Of a DNA stretch of 64,000 bases, positions 1 to 10,626 are shown in pieces. The notes under the pieces were generated by a model. That model ran no database searches. It was not told the DNA's origin and saw nothing but the letters and a program-made list of their open reading frames with translations. A program made the position numbers and the translations under genes. Positions within the stretch are counted from its first letter, which is position 1, and each line of letters opens with the position of its first letter. Source of the DNA: an uncultured beta proteobacterium (GTDB taxonomy: Bacteria; Pseudomonadota; Gammaproteobacteria; Burkholderiales; SG8-41); contig CAISJL010000183.1 of assembly GCA_903885665.1 (NCBI GenBank), positions 1 through 64,000 of the forward strand, written 5' to 3'.

Positions 1-43
1 AGTTTTCCCCGCGTAGCCTGGGATAGTCAGAAAGGACCCTAAA

Positions 44-562
44 TCAAACCATCTCCACCGCAGCCTTCAACTGGCTTGGGCTACTGTAGAGATAGGCAGC
101 GGTAGTGGTTATGCTGCGATGACCAGCCAAACTCTTTAGGATGTGTATCGCAGTGCCTTTGTTGGCTAGAGATGTTAAAAATGTCCTCCGTCCGCTGTGG
201 CTACTTGCACCATCCAACCCGGCGCCTTGGTATAAATGGGCAAATGTCTGTGTCAAAGTGTTGGCACTAAATCCTGACTTTATCGACTTCTGCGTGGCAA
301 AGAACGGATAATCCCTGTCCACACAACGGGCGCTATCTGCATAATCCTGCAATGCCCGCTTTAGTTTAGTGTTAACAAACACTGTACGAGCATGTCGACC
401 TTTGGTCATATATGCCAGTAGCCTGATCTCATCTTTGACCAGTCCCTCATGGGAGATCACATCTGACCAGCGTAGCGCTGCCACCTCACCAATCCTTAAG
501 CAAGCCCAATGCGTCAGCAACATCATGGCCCGATTGCGCACTGCATGTTTACGGGTATCCAA
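44..562 (-). pseudogene. Tyrosine-type recombinase/integrase, 5'-truncated (catalytic domain retained)
   Basis: Protein retains integrase catalytic motifs (RIGEVAALRWSDV, SSHSGRRTFLTSLANKG, LKSLAGHRSITTTAAYLY). The frame has an in-frame stop (TAG, about 572-574) just upstream, the only nearby start is TTG, and the N-terminal segment is missing. Confidence 0.75.
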
Positions 563-566
563 GGGG

Positions 567-591
567 ACATCCTAATAATAATTTAGGATGT
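567..591. repeat. Perfect 9-bp inverted repeat with 7-bp spacer (ACATCCTAA-TAATAAT-TTAGGATGT)
   Basis: Read directly; arms are exact reverse complements and abut the truncated 5' end of the integrase. Confidence 0.9.
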
Positions 592-808
592 GGAGTTTAG
601 TAGTTCAGAAATCAGCGGATCGTTTGAGCAAAATAGAGTGTAAAGGGTAGCCGGATGGAACCAGTTTAAAAAACGGGGGGTGCCGGGTAGGTGGGTGTCT
701 ACGAAGTGCGATTGCTGCGGTGGTTAGGTATTTAGAGTGGATAGATTAATAAAAGTTCAAAAGACTTATTGATAGAGATTATTAACCGCAAAGTATTGAC
801 TTTAAAAA

Positions 809-828
809 CCTACACAGTGCCTACACAG
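809..828. repeat. Direct repeat CCTACACAG x2 (11-bp period)
   Basis: cctacacag-tg-cctacacag, read directly, between integrase remnant and tRNA-Asn. Confidence 0.85.
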
Positions 829-840
829 AAATTAAACATT

Positions 841-864
841 AAAAAAACCACTTCGAAGAGTGGT
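841..864 (-). terminator. Intrinsic terminator downstream of tRNA-Asn
   Basis: On the minus strand ACCACT-CTTCGA-AGTGGT followed by T7. Confidence 0.75.
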
Positions 865-882
865 CTAAGTCATTGATTCTAT

Positions 883-958
883 TGGCTCCCCGACCTGGAC
901 TTGAACCAGGGACCTGCGGATTAACAGTCCGTCGCTCTACCGACTGAGCTATCGGGGA
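883..958 (-). tRNA. tRNA-Asn (anticodon GTT)
   Basis: Minus-strand cloverleaf TCCCCGATAGCTCAGTCGGTAGAGCGACGGACTGTTAATCC...GGTTCAAGTCCAGGTCGGGGAGCCA; anticodon loop CTGTTAA; 7-bp acceptor stem; encoded CCA. Confidence 0.95.
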
Positions 959-1125
959 ATAAAGTGAAGATTAACAATCTATTTTAGTGATTTTTGATGC
1001 TTAATGCAAGTGTGAACGCTGTTATCTGATTAATTAGTCAAACAAAATGCTGCTTAAAAAACCATGCATGATTTATTGTTCACGCATGGTGACGTTGTGC
1101 GTTCGTGTTGATTTGCAAGTTCGAT

Positions 1126-2337
1126 TTAGTCTGGAGTCATCACTTCAGCGATGGCGTTGGCCACATAATCTATATTCTTTGAGTTGAGTGCCGCAATGCA
1201 AATTCGGCCGCTGTCGATGGCGTAAATAGAATACTTTTCGCGCAAAGACAGCACTTGATCTTTATTTAGACCTGAATATGAAAACATACCACGTTGACTG
1301 GTAATAAAGCTTAAGTCTAGGTCAGATCGTATTTCACGTATTTTGGTCACTAGGGTTTGGCGCATTAATTTAATACGATTGCGCATCTCGCCTAATTCCT
1401 GATCCCATTGAACGCGTAGGCTTGGGGTATTTAACACCATGCCTACGGTTTGTGCGCCGTGGGTTGCTGGGCTTGAGTAGTTGGTGCGGATGACACGTTT
1501 AAGTTGGCTTAGTGTGCGCGCGGCCTCGTCTTTGCTGGTGGTCACAATGCTGAGGCCGCCTACGCGTTCACCATATAGCGAGAGTGATTTTGAAAAAGAG
1601 CTTGATACAAATGCGACTGGGCATTCATCGGCAAATTGTCGAATCGTTGCTGCATCTTCCTCTAGGCCATCGGCAAAGCCTTGATAGGCGATATCTAGAA
1701 ATGGAATGAGTTGGCGCTGTTTTACAATCTTGATGATGTCAGCCCATTGTGCAGCGTTTAGATCAACCCCTGTTGGGTTATGACAGCATGCATGAAGTAA
1801 CACGATATTACCAGCTGGTAGTTGTTCGAGTGCGGCGCGCATGGCATCAAATTTTAGACCATTGGTCGCTGGATCGTAGTAGGGGTATGTGTTTACCTTG
1901 AAACCTGCAAATTCAAATATGGCACGGTGATTCTCCCAGCTGGGGTCGCTGATGTAGATGTCAGCTTGCGGTGCAAATTTGCGTAAAAAATCAGCGCCAA
2001 CTTTTAGTGCACCTGTCCCGCCAATGGTTTGCACAGTCACAATGTTGCCAGTGGTAACGGCTGGTGACTGCGCACCAAATAGGGTTTCTTGAAGAGCACG
2101 GTCGTAAGTTGCTAGGCCATCTATGGGCAGGTAGTTGCGGGGTTGGGCAGTTTCGGTTAGTGCGACTTCGGCTTGTCTGACACAATGTAAAACGGGCACT
2201 TTGCCGTTGTCGTCAGTATATACGCCAACGCCTAAGTTTACCTTTTTAGGGTTGGTGTCGGCATTGAATGCTTCGGTTACCCCCAAAATTGGATCTTTAG
2301 GTGCCATGATGATGTCATTTAAAACGGATTTGCTCAT
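1126..2337 (-). CDS. Aromatic-amino-acid/aspartate aminotransferase (class I PLP)
   Basis: 403 aa; GVGVYTDDNGKVPVL, HACCHNPTGVD, SSSFSKSLSLYGERVG (PLP-lysine region) typical of the AspC/TyrB family. Confidence 0.92.
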   Translation of the reverse strand: MSKSVLNDIIMAPKDPILGVTEAFNADTNPKKVNLGVGVYTDDNGKVPVLHCVRQAEVALTETAQPRNYLPIDGLATYDRALQETLFGAQSPAVTTGNIVTVQTIGGTGALKVGADFLRKFAPQADIYISDPSWENHRAIFEFAGFKVNTYPYYDPATNGLKFDAMRAALEQLPAGNIVLLHACCHNPTGVDLNAAQWADIIKIVKQRQLIPFLDIAYQGFADGLEEDAATIRQFADECPVAFVSSSFSKSLSLYGERVGGLSIVTTSKDEAARTLSQLKRVIRTNYSSPATHGAQTVGMVLNTPSLRVQWDQELGEMRNRIKLMRQTLVTKIREIRSDLDLSFITSQRGMFSYSGLNKDQVLSLREKYSIYAIDSGRICIAALNSKNIDYVANAIAEVMTPD

Positions 2338-2578
2338 GATGTGTGTGGTTTCTTGAGTGGTCAGTAGTGAATTGGAAAATTACAATCGAAAAGTAAAAGT
2401 GTAATGGTTTGGCAACAACATTATTAGTTATTTTACCTTTTTAGAGCTTATTTATGCAGGCATAGCGGATGTTATTTCGGTATGGGTGCGCGAATTTCAT
2501 GTTTGGGCGGTATGAATTATTGTTTTAAACCGTTGTTGAGGTTGAGATTGCAAGCAATGCACTGCACGAACCGGTAAG

Positions 2579-4624
2579 ATGTCGGATTTTTGGATTGGCA
2601 TGGATATTCTCACGTTCCCCAATAGTCCGTTTCGTCTGCACCAGACCTTTGCTCCGGCAGGCGATCAGCCACAGGCCATCGATAAGTTAGTCGAGGGTGT
2701 GAATGCCGGTTTAATTCACCAGACCTTGTTAGGGGTAACAGGTTCTGGCAAGACTTACACCATGGCGCATGTGATTGCCCGTCTGGGTTGTCCAGCCATT
2801 CTGATGGCGCCCAATAAAACCTTGGCAGCTCAGTTGTATTCTGAGATGCGTGAGTTTTTCCCTGAGAATTCTATCGAATACTTTGTGTCGTATTACGATT
2901 ATTACCAGCCTGAGGCATATGTGCCGTCTAAGGATTTATTTATTGAAAAGGACTCGAGTATTAATGAGCATATCGAGCAGATGCGGCTATCGGCTACCAA
3001 GGCGTTACTAGAGCGTAAAGACACCATTATTGTATCTACAGTGTCAGCAATTTACGGGATTGGCGATCCCGTCGATTATCACGGCATGATTTTACATTTA
3101 CACGAGCAAGAAAAACTCTCGCAACGCGATGCCATAGAGCGCTTGGTGTCTATGCAATACGAGCGCAATGACGTGGAATTTAAACGTGGTGTGTTTCGGG
3201 TGCGCGGGAACATTTTGGATATATTTCCAGCTGAAAACTCTGAGTCTGCGGTGCGCGTGTCTTTGTTTGATGATCAGGTCGAGAGTATTCAGGTGTTTGA
3301 TCCATTGACAGGGCATATTTTGCAAAAAGTGACGCGGTTTACTGTTTACCCCTCCAGCCACTACGTCACACCTAGGGCGACTACGCTGCGTGCGATTGAG
3401 GCGATTAAGTTAGAGTTGCGCGATCGCTTGGCGTTCTACCATAGCGAAAATAAACTGGTCGAAGCGCAACGTTTGGAGCAGCGCACTCGTTTTGATTTGG
3501 AAATGCTCAATGAGATGGGCTTTTGCAAGGGTATTGAAAATTATTCTCGTCATTTGTCGGGGCGCCAGCCGGGGGATCCCCCGCCAACGCTCATTGACTA
3601 TATGCCCAAGGATTCATTGATGATTATCGATGAAAGTCATGTGACGATTCCGCAGATTGGCGGTATGTATCGTGGTGATAGGGCGCGCAAAGAAAATTTG
3701 GTCAATTATGGATTTCGATTGCCCTCGGCCTTAGATAACAGACCGCTGCGGATGGATGAGTTTGAGCATTTTATGCGAAGGGTTGTGTTTGTGTCGGCAA
3801 CTCCATCTGAATATGAGCGCACCCACCAAGGGCAAGTGGTGGAGCAGGTGGTGCGCCCTACAGGCTTGGTCGATCCGTTATTGGAGGTGCGGCCAGCGGT
3901 GACCCAAGTTGACGATTTGTTGTCTGAAATTAATAAGCGCGTGGCGCTACATGAGCGGGTTTTAGTGACTACGTTGACCAAGCGCATGTCTGAGGATCTG
4001 ACTGATTACTTGGCTGAGCATGGTGTTAAGGTGCGCTATTTACATTCGGATATCGAAACCGTGGAGCGGGTTGAGATTTTGCGCGATCTGCGTTTGGGCG
4101 AGTTTGATGTTTTGGTTGGAATTAACTTATTGCGAGAAGGTCTTGATTTGCCTGAAGTTTCTTTGGTTGCGATCTTAGATGCTGATAAGGAGGGGTTTCT
4201 CCGATCTGAGCGTTCTTTGATTCAAACCATTGGCCGTGCCGCACGCCATTTAAATGGTAAGGCGATTTTATACGCAGACCGAATTACAGAATCCATGCGA
4301 CGAGCTATTGACGAGACCGAGCGTCGACGTAAACGTCAAATAGCCCATAACTTAAAAGAAGGTATCACGCCAGTAGGTGTGCAAAAGCGGATCAAGGACA
4401 TTATTGACGGTATCTACGATCACGATAGTGCGCACGAGGGCTTGAGGGCGGCGCAAGATCAGGCACGCTATAACGTGATGGATGACAAAACCTTGGCGCG
4501 CGAAATCAAACGGGTCGAGAAGGAAATGTATAACGCTGCACGCAACTTGGAGTTTGAACGCGCAGCGCAAATGCGGGATGAATTACAAAAACTCAAAAAG
4601 CGTTTGTTTGTGAATCCTGATTAA
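2579..4624 (+). CDS. uvrB: UvrABC system protein B (true start may be the internal ATG at about 2600)
   Basis: [87 protein letters not shown]-terminal UVR motif. Confidence 0.98.
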   Translation: MSDFWIGMDILTFPNSPFRLHQTFAPAGDQPQAIDKLVEGVNAGLIHQTLLGVTGSGKTYTMAHVIARLGCPAILMAPNKTLAAQLYSEMREFFPENSIEYFVSYYDYYQPEAYVPSKDLFIEKDSSINEHIEQMRLSATKALLERKDTIIVSTVSAIYGIGDPVDYHGMILHLHEQEKLSQRDAIERLVSMQYERNDVEFKRGVFRVRGNILDIFPAENSESAVRVSLFDDQVESIQVFDPLTGHILQKVTRFTVYPSSHYVTPRATTLRAIEAIKLELRDRLAFYHSENKLVEAQRLEQRTRFDLEMLNEMGFCKGIENYSRHLSGRQPGDPPPTLIDYMPKDSLMIIDESHVTIPQIGGMYRGDRARKENLVNYGFRLPSALDNRPLRMDEFEHFMRRVVFVSATPSEYERTHQGQVVEQVVRPTGLVDPLLEVRPAVTQVDDLLSEINKRVALHERVLVTTLTKRMSEDLTDYLAEHGVKVRYLHSDIETVERVEILRDLRLGEFDVLVGINLLREGLDLPEVSLVAILDADKEGFLRSERSLIQTIGRAARHLNGKAILYADRITESMRRAIDETERRRKRQIAHNLKEGITPVGVQKRIKDIIDGIYDHDSAHEGLRAAQDQARYNVMDDKTLAREIKRVEKEMYNAARNLEFERAAQMRDELQKLKKRLFVNPD

Positions 4625-4675
4625 ACACATATAAATCAAGTAATTAATGGTTTTTACGAGAGTTGCGTGTTAAGA

Positions 4676-4723
4676 GGGTTACCTTCTAAGCAGGTTGCCT
4701 TTCAAGGAGGTAGCCTTTCAAGG
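4676..4723. repeat. Three tandem degenerate 16-bp units (RGGTTRCCTTYYAAGS)
   Basis: gggttaccttctaagc / aggttgcctttcaagg / aggtagcctttcaagg, contiguous. Confidence 0.75.
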
Positions 4724-4796
4724 CCGTTTTTTAAATCGGTTAGATTTTTAAGAGGCGCCTTGCTTTGAGGATTTCTGGTTCAGAGCGTGTGTGTCG

Positions 4797-5765
4797 CTAG
4801 CCTTCAATTTTAATCTTGGCCAGGCGAATAACCTTTTTCCAGTTTTCGTTTTCTTGTCGCATGTGTTGTGCCAACCCCTCAGGGGTGGTGGGGGCGGGCT
4901 CTGAGCCTTGGCTGGAGAAGCGTTCCGCCATTTCAGGTTGCGTGAGCACTTTCACCGAATCAGCATTGATTTTATTGATAATGTCTTTGGGGGTTGCTGC
5001 AGGTGCAAGTAGCGCATACCAGGTGGTGTATTGGAATCCAGCTAAACCGGCTTCCGCCACGGTAGGGACATTGGGCGCTGCGGGTGATCGCTTGGCGCTG
5101 CCAACAGCAATAGCGCGTAGTCGGCCTGCAGCCACTTGCGATAACACGACCGGCATGCTATTGAACATGGCGGAGATTTGCCCAGACAGAAGCTCTGTCA
5201 TTGCGGGACCAGTGCCTTTATAGGGAATATGTACAAGGTCAATACCAGCCATCGTTTTGAGTAGCTCCATGCCCATATGTTGCGGACTTCCAGGCCCGAC
5301 CGAACCATAATTAATATGGCCTGGCTTTTTCTTAGCTAGGGCAATTAAGTCCTTGATGCTGCTCACAGGAAGTGATGGGTGTACGACTAGAATTTGCGGG
5401 TTAATTACGGCTAAGGTGATGGGGGCGAGGTCGGTGTACACGTTGTAGGGCAGCTTAGGGGTAAAAGCGGGCGCCAGGGATAGCGATCCGGAGGTACCAA
5501 ACAGCAGCGTATGACCATCGGGCACTGCACGAACCACTGATTCAACACCAATAATGCCACCTGCGCCAGGGCGGTTATCAATGACGATTTGTTGTTTCCA
5601 TATTTCGCTGAGCTTTTGGGCCATCGCGCGGCCCACGTAGTCGGTTGGGCCGCCAGGGGGAAAGTGAATGACCATCCGCAGGGGTTTGGTGGGAAAGTTT
5701 TGCGCCAAGGCTGAGCCTACGGCAAATATTGACGCTAGGGCAATCGATAGAGCATTAGTTTTCAT
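4797..5765 (-). CDS. Tripartite tricarboxylate transporter substrate-binding protein (Bug/TctC family)
   Basis: Signal peptide; FPTKPLRMVIHFPPGGPTDYVGR, IDNRPGAGGIIGVESV, INYGSVGPGSPQHMGMELL, HIPYKGTGPAMTELLSGQ. Confidence 0.93.
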   Translation of the reverse strand: MKTNALSIALASIFAVGSALAQNFPTKPLRMVIHFPPGGPTDYVGRAMAQKLSEIWKQQIVIDNRPGAGGIIGVESVVRAVPDGHTLLFGTSGSLSLAPAFTPKLPYNVYTDLAPITLAVINPQILVVHPSLPVSSIKDLIALAKKKPGHINYGSVGPGSPQHMGMELLKTMAGIDLVHIPYKGTGPAMTELLSGQISAMFNSMPVVLSQVAAGRLRAIAVGSAKRSPAAPNVPTVAEAGLAGFQYTTWYALLAPAATPKDIINKINADSVKVLTQPEMAERFSSQGSEPAPTTPEGLAQHMRQENENWKKVIRLAKIKIEG

Positions 5766-6041
5766 ACGAGTCCTCTCTAAATATCTTGTAATAAAAAAAT
5801 GGGCGTAGTTTTATATAACTAATTGATTTTGTTGAATATTTAAAATCTCTTGCTGTGTAGTAACTGACGCGCATTTGATGCACTAGTTAGTTGCTACTGC
5901 ATTTTTAAAAAAGTGTAGACGCAATTTACCACGTCTCTGGTTTGACCACGCTATCTTCTACCGTTATTGTGCAGGGTCTTTAGCCGTTTGTAACGGTCTC
6001 GATTAAAATGCTTTTTTCACTCAGCCTACGATGGATACCCC

Positions 6042-8132
6042 ATGAAATCAACTCTTCAAGCGCTACTTCATCCGCAGTCAATCGCCGTCATTGGCGCTTC
6101 TGCGGATTTTAATAAGATCAATGGCCGCACCTTAAAAGCTTTAGTGGATAAACACTATGCCGGCGGTATCTATCCGGTCAATCCAAAGTATCAAACCCTA
6201 TTAGATTTACCGTGCTTACCCGAAATTAGTGCTTTGCCCGATGGGGTTGATTTAGCCGTGGTAGCCGTACCTGCACGTCATGTGCCGAATACCTTGCGCG
6301 AGCTCGGCCTCAAACACTGCAAAGTTGCAGTGGTATTTAGCTCGGGCTTTAGTGAAGTAGGCGGTGAGGGTATTGAGCTCGACAAAGCCCTTAGACAAGC
6401 AATCACCGAAAGTGGTGTGCGGGTGTTGGGTCCCAACTGTTTGGGTTTGGTGAATGTCTTTGAGAACATGATGGCAACCTTTAGTCAGTTCTCACTAGGT
6501 GAAACACCTGAAGGTCCAGCGGCATTTGTGACGCAATCTGGTGCTCTAGGCACTGCCACTGCCGGCACCGCACGTAAGCGCGGCTTGAATTTTGGTTACT
6601 TTGTAAATACAGGTAATGAAATTGATTTGCAGTTTGTCGACATCATGCAAGCGATTATTGCTGAAGATAACATTCAGGTAGGCGCCGGCTATATCGAAGG
6701 TTTAAAAAATGGCCCTGGTTTGTTGAATTTGGCAGAAGATGCATTGACCCGTAATAAACCACTCATTTTGACTAAAGTCGGTCGTACGGGTGCAGGGGCG
6801 CGGGCGATTGCTTCCCACACGGGTTCGCTTGCTGGTGAAGATGCTGTATTTGATGGTGTGGTTTATCAACATGGTATTGTGCGCGCCCGCAGCGATGAGC
6901 AACTACTTGATTTTGTAGATATTTTTACGCAGTGCGGTTTGCCTAATGGGAACGGTATTGGCTTGCTCACACGCTCAGGCGGTGCCGGTGCATTGATGGC
7001 TGACCGCGCTGAGGAGATCGGATTAAATGTGGCCACTTTAGCGCCATCTACTGTCGCGAGTTTAAGAGCGGTAGTACCCGCATTTGGTTCAACCAATAAT
7101 CCGGTGGATATCACTGCTCAAGGCTTGGTGAATCCGGCCATCATGCGCGATAGCTTACAAATCTTGTTGTCAGATCCGAGCGTGGATATTGCCATTGCCT
7201 GGCTATCGTTCACTGACAAATACGCTGAAGTCACGGTGCAGAGTTTTGTCGAAGCGAAGGCTGCCAGCAAAAAACCTTTTATTGTGTGCTGGATGGGCAT
7301 GCCAGACATTGCTGCAACATTGATGCGTCAGGCTGGCATTGCGTATTTCCGTAGTGCCGAGGCTGCGGTGGATGCAGTGGCTGCGATGGTGCGTTACGCT
7401 GAAGTGCGGCGTCATTGGTTGGCAGACCAAGAGGCTCGCCAATCCTTAACTTACCCGAAGATCACCATGCCCACCAGCACCGGTGTTGTGCCCAGTGTGG
7501 ATGCCGGTTTATTGCTGATGGAGAGCGCGATTAATATTTCTCCGGTGTTAATTGCCCAATCGGTTGATGAGGCGCTACAAGCGGCCAACTATTTTGGCTA
7601 CCCAGTGGCATTAAAAATTGAATCTCCAGATATTGCCCATAAAACAGAAGTCGAAGGGGTGATCTTGAATGTGGCTAATGCAGATGCGCTTCGTGAAGCA
7701 TTCCCACTGCTTCTGGAAAGGGTTAAGCAGCACAAACCTTTTGCGAGTATTACTGGGGTGTTAGTGCAGGCAATGAATGCAGGTGATGTGGAATTGGTGA
7801 TTGGCGTCAAGCGAGATGCCACCTTTGGTCCGGTGATCATGGTTGGACTAGGCGGTATCTATATTGAGGTCTTTAAAGATGTAGTATTTCGCGCTGCACC
7901 GGTCACGGAACAAGAAGCCCACCGCATGTTGCAAGCGTTAAAGTGCAATGTCATCCTCAAAGGCGTGCGTGGTAAACCTCCTGTGGATGTGAATGCAGTA
8001 GCAAAGATGATCAGCCAGGTCTCGCGTTTCGCGGTGTCTGCAAATCCACGCTTAGTAGAGTTAGATTTGAACCCGGTATTGGTCAATGCCAATGGCGCGA
8101 CTGCGGTTGATTGGTTGATGGTTACAGATTAA
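6042..8132 (+). CDS. Acetate--CoA ligase family protein (NDP-forming acyl-CoA synthetase)
   Basis: 696 aa; CoA-binding N-term (PQSIAVIGASADFNKINGRTLKAL...YPVNPKY), GPNCLGLVN, ATP-grasp C-term (PVALKIESPDIAHKTEVEGVILN, VIMVGLGGIYIEVFKDVVFRAAP). Confidence 0.92.
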   Translation: MKSTLQALLHPQSIAVIGASADFNKINGRTLKALVDKHYAGGIYPVNPKYQTLLDLPCLPEISALPDGVDLAVVAVPARHVPNTLRELGLKHCKVAVVFSSGFSEVGGEGIELDKALRQAITESGVRVLGPNCLGLVNVFENMMATFSQFSLGETPEGPAAFVTQSGALGTATAGTARKRGLNFGYFVNTGNEIDLQFVDIMQAIIAEDNIQVGAGYIEGLKNGPGLLNLAEDALTRNKPLILTKVGRTGAGARAIASHTGSLAGEDAVFDGVVYQHGIVRARSDEQLLDFVDIFTQCGLPNGNGIGLLTRSGGAGALMADRAEEIGLNVATLAPSTVASLRAVVPAFGSTNNPVDITAQGLVNPAIMRDSLQILLSDPSVDIAIAWLSFTDKYAEVTVQSFVEAKAASKKPFIVCWMGMPDIAATLMRQAGIAYFRSAEAAVDAVAAMVRYAEVRRHWLADQEARQSLTYPKITMPTSTGVVPSVDAGLLLMESAINISPVLIAQSVDEALQAANYFGYPVALKIESPDIAHKTEVEGVILNVANADALREAFPLLLERVKQHKPFASITGVLVQAMNAGDVELVIGVKRDATFGPVIMVGLGGIYIEVFKDVVFRAAPVTEQEAHRMLQALKCNVILKGVRGKPPVDVNAVAKMISQVSRFAVSANPRLVELDLNPVLVNANGATAVDWLMVTD

Positions 8133-8312
8133 TTATTGATTAATTATTAATTATTAAATATTAATGATTCAAGATCAACGAATACAGATCAATCCTAAAG
8201 GGTAACTAATGAATGGTGACTCATCAATAATTTAGGAAATGATCGTTAAGTATGCGTAATTTTTTTGGACTGATTTTTTGACTGGCATGAATAGCTAAAG
8301 GAGTATTTTAAA

Positions 8313-9503
8313 ATGGACTTTACATTACCTGAAGAGTTACGCATGTTACGCGATACGGTAGCGCGCTTTGTACGGGAAGAATTGATTCCGCTTGAGCGCG
8401 ATGTCATTAAGCGCGAGGCCGAACGAGGTATGACCGATGCACCATTGATTGATCCTGATGTTGAAAAAGAGTTGGAGCGTAAAGCTAAAGAAATCGGTTT
8501 GTATGGCATTGATGTCCCTGAAGAATATGGTGGTTTGAATATGGGGATGTTAGCCAAGGCCATTGTCATCGAAGAGTTAAAGACCAGTATTGTGCCTTTC
8601 ACATTGCCGCCGGACTCGCCGAATTTATGGATGCTCAAAGAAACTTGTAAAGGCGATCAAATTCAGAAATATTTTCTGCCATATGCTGCTGGTGAACTAA
8701 AAAGTGCGATTGCCATATCTGAACCAGGTGCGGGTGCTGATCCTGCAGGTATGCAAACTCGTGCCGTTTATAAAAATAGTAAATGGATTCTGAATGGTCA
8801 GAAGATTTGGATTAGCCATGCTCGTCAAGCTGACTTTATTATTGTGATGGCAGTGACTGATCCTGCAAAAGGTTCACGTGGTGGCATCACTGCATTTATT
8901 GTAGATAAAGGGACTAAAGGCTTATCGATTCCAACGGTAATTAATACCATGGGGGAGCATACGCCTTATGCAGTATTTTTTGATAACGTCGAGCTCGATG
9001 ACAATCACGTCTTGGGCGAGATTGGCAATGGCTTCGGCCCTATGCAAAATCGCTTAGGCGTCAGACGTATGGAGATTGGATGTCGCGCGCTTGGCTATGC
9101 CCGTCGTTGCATGGATTATATGCTCGAGCAAGCAAACTCTCGCAAAACATTTGGTGCGCTGTTGGCAGAACGTCAACAAGTCCAGTGGTGGTTAGCTGAC
9201 AGTTGGCAAGAGATGGAGATGGTGCGGATGATTACATGGCGCCTCGCCAGCAGCATGGATCAAGGCCAGACCAATTGGCGGCGCGAAGCGGCCATGGTGA
9301 AGTTGCAAGGCAGTGAGATGATTGGTCGTGTAGCAGATCGGGCAATTCAAATCATGGGCGGCATGGGGGTTTCTAAGGACTTGCCGCTCGAATATATTGC
9401 CCGATCCTGTCGAGTCTTACGGATTTACGAGGGCCCTAGTGAAGTGCATCGTTGGTTCATTGCGCGAGATCTGCTCCGTAATGGTATGCCTAATATTGTC
9501 TAA
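8313..9503 (+). CDS. Acyl-CoA dehydrogenase family protein
   Basis: 396 aa; AIAISEPGAGADPAGMQTRA, WILNGQKIWISHA, QIMGGMGVSKDLPLE, RIYEGPSEVHRW. Confidence 0.93.
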   Translation: MDFTLPEELRMLRDTVARFVREELIPLERDVIKREAERGMTDAPLIDPDVEKELERKAKEIGLYGIDVPEEYGGLNMGMLAKAIVIEELKTSIVPFTLPPDSPNLWMLKETCKGDQIQKYFLPYAAGELKSAIAISEPGAGADPAGMQTRAVYKNSKWILNGQKIWISHARQADFIIVMAVTDPAKGSRGGITAFIVDKGTKGLSIPTVINTMGEHTPYAVFFDNVELDDNHVLGEIGNGFGPMQNRLGVRRMEIGCRALGYARRCMDYMLEQANSRKTFGALLAERQQVQWWLADSWQEMEMVRMITWRLASSMDQGQTNWRREAAMVKLQGSEMIGRVADRAIQIMGGMGVSKDLPLEYIARSCRVLRIYEGPSEVHRWFIARDLLRNGMPNIV

Positions 9504-9685
9504 AATCATGATCTTCTAAATCCAAATGATCTTCAATAATCTTAAACCAATTGTATTTAAAATCCATTGAAACCTCATTAACGCTCCAATGTGAGCGTTC
9601 TTTGGATATTCTCTATGCCTTGGGTAGGTTAAAATATCGGACTGAACTGCTGCATTTCATATTATGAACTCAACTAGGATGATCG

Positions 9686-10501
9686 ATGAACGCCACTGCC
9701 CATGCAATACCTGAAATGACCGACCGCCTGCTCGCCGAAAAAAATGATGGCATTGGTTGGATTACCTTTAACAACCCTGCACGGCATAACGCTGTTTCTT
9801 ACGAAATGTGGCTGGCCTTGCCTGTGGTCTTAGCAGCGTTTGAAAAAGATCCTGAAGTGCGGGTAATTGTGCTCAAAGGCGCTGGTGAAAAAGCTTTTGT
9901 GGCTGGCGCCGATATTTCCCAGTTCAAAGAAAAACGCAGCAGTGAAGATGCAGTAGAGGCCTATAACACTGCCGCTGACAACGCCAGCAAAGCACTGCAA
10001 CATTGCACTAAACCAACCATCGCCATGGTGCGCGGCTATTGTATTGGTGGCGGCACGGCAATCGCTGTGAATTGTGACATGCGGGTAGCTGCAGATGACG
10101 CTAAGTTTGGAGTGCCTGCGGGTAAGCTTGGTTTAGGTTATCGCTTTACCGGTATCAAGCGCTTAGCCGATGTGGTCGGGCCAGCATTTACCGCTGAAAT
10201 CTTCTTTACCGCACGTCAATTCAATGCGCAAGAAGCCCTGCAAATGAATTTAGTTAATCGCGTGGTTCCAGCCGCTGAGTTGCTCACGTTTGTAACCGAC
10301 TATGCAAAGACTATTGCCAACAATGCACCCTTAACTATTGCATCGATTAAGAAGGCCATTATTGAATACCTAAAAGATCCGGCGCAGCGCGATTTGGAAA
10401 CTGTGCAGCATATGGTTGAGTTGTGCTACAAGAGTGAAGATTACAAAGAAGGCCAAGCGGCCTTTATGGAAAAGCGCAAACCCGTATTTAAGGGCCGCTA
10501 A
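9686..10501 (+). CDS. Enoyl-CoA hydratase/isomerase family protein
   Basis: 271 aa; GAGEKAFVAGADISQFK, GYCIGGGTAIAVNCDMRVAADDAKFGVPAGKLGLG crotonase motifs. Confidence 0.93.
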   Translation: MNATAHAIPEMTDRLLAEKNDGIGWITFNNPARHNAVSYEMWLALPVVLAAFEKDPEVRVIVLKGAGEKAFVAGADISQFKEKRSSEDAVEAYNTAADNASKALQHCTKPTIAMVRGYCIGGGTAIAVNCDMRVAADDAKFGVPAGKLGLGYRFTGIKRLADVVGPAFTAEIFFTARQFNAQEALQMNLVNRVVPAAELLTFVTDYAKTIANNAPLTIASIKKAIIEYLKDPAQRDLETVQHMVELCYKSEDYKEGQAAFMEKRKPVFKGR

Positions 10502-10626
10502 GCGCTTCATCCAAAGGTCTATGGCCCAGCCATAAGTTCACATCGCTCCTACGACTTATAGTATTCACATTATTCACATTATTCCCTTAAATACCTGATT
10601 TATTAATTTTTTTACAGAGGCACCAT

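Noticed and set aside
4816-5223. 135-aa antisense ORF (+)
   Set aside because: Shadow of the TctC receptor gene.
8246-8638. 130-aa antisense ORF (-)
   Set aside because: Antisense to the conserved acyl-CoA dehydrogenase; low-complexity Ser/Asn-rich translation typical of shadow ORFs.
9580-9599. Hairpin AACGCTC-CAATGT-GAGCGTT as terminator after acyl-CoA dehydrogenase
   Set aside because: Only 7-bp stem followed by CTTTGG without a convincing U-tract.
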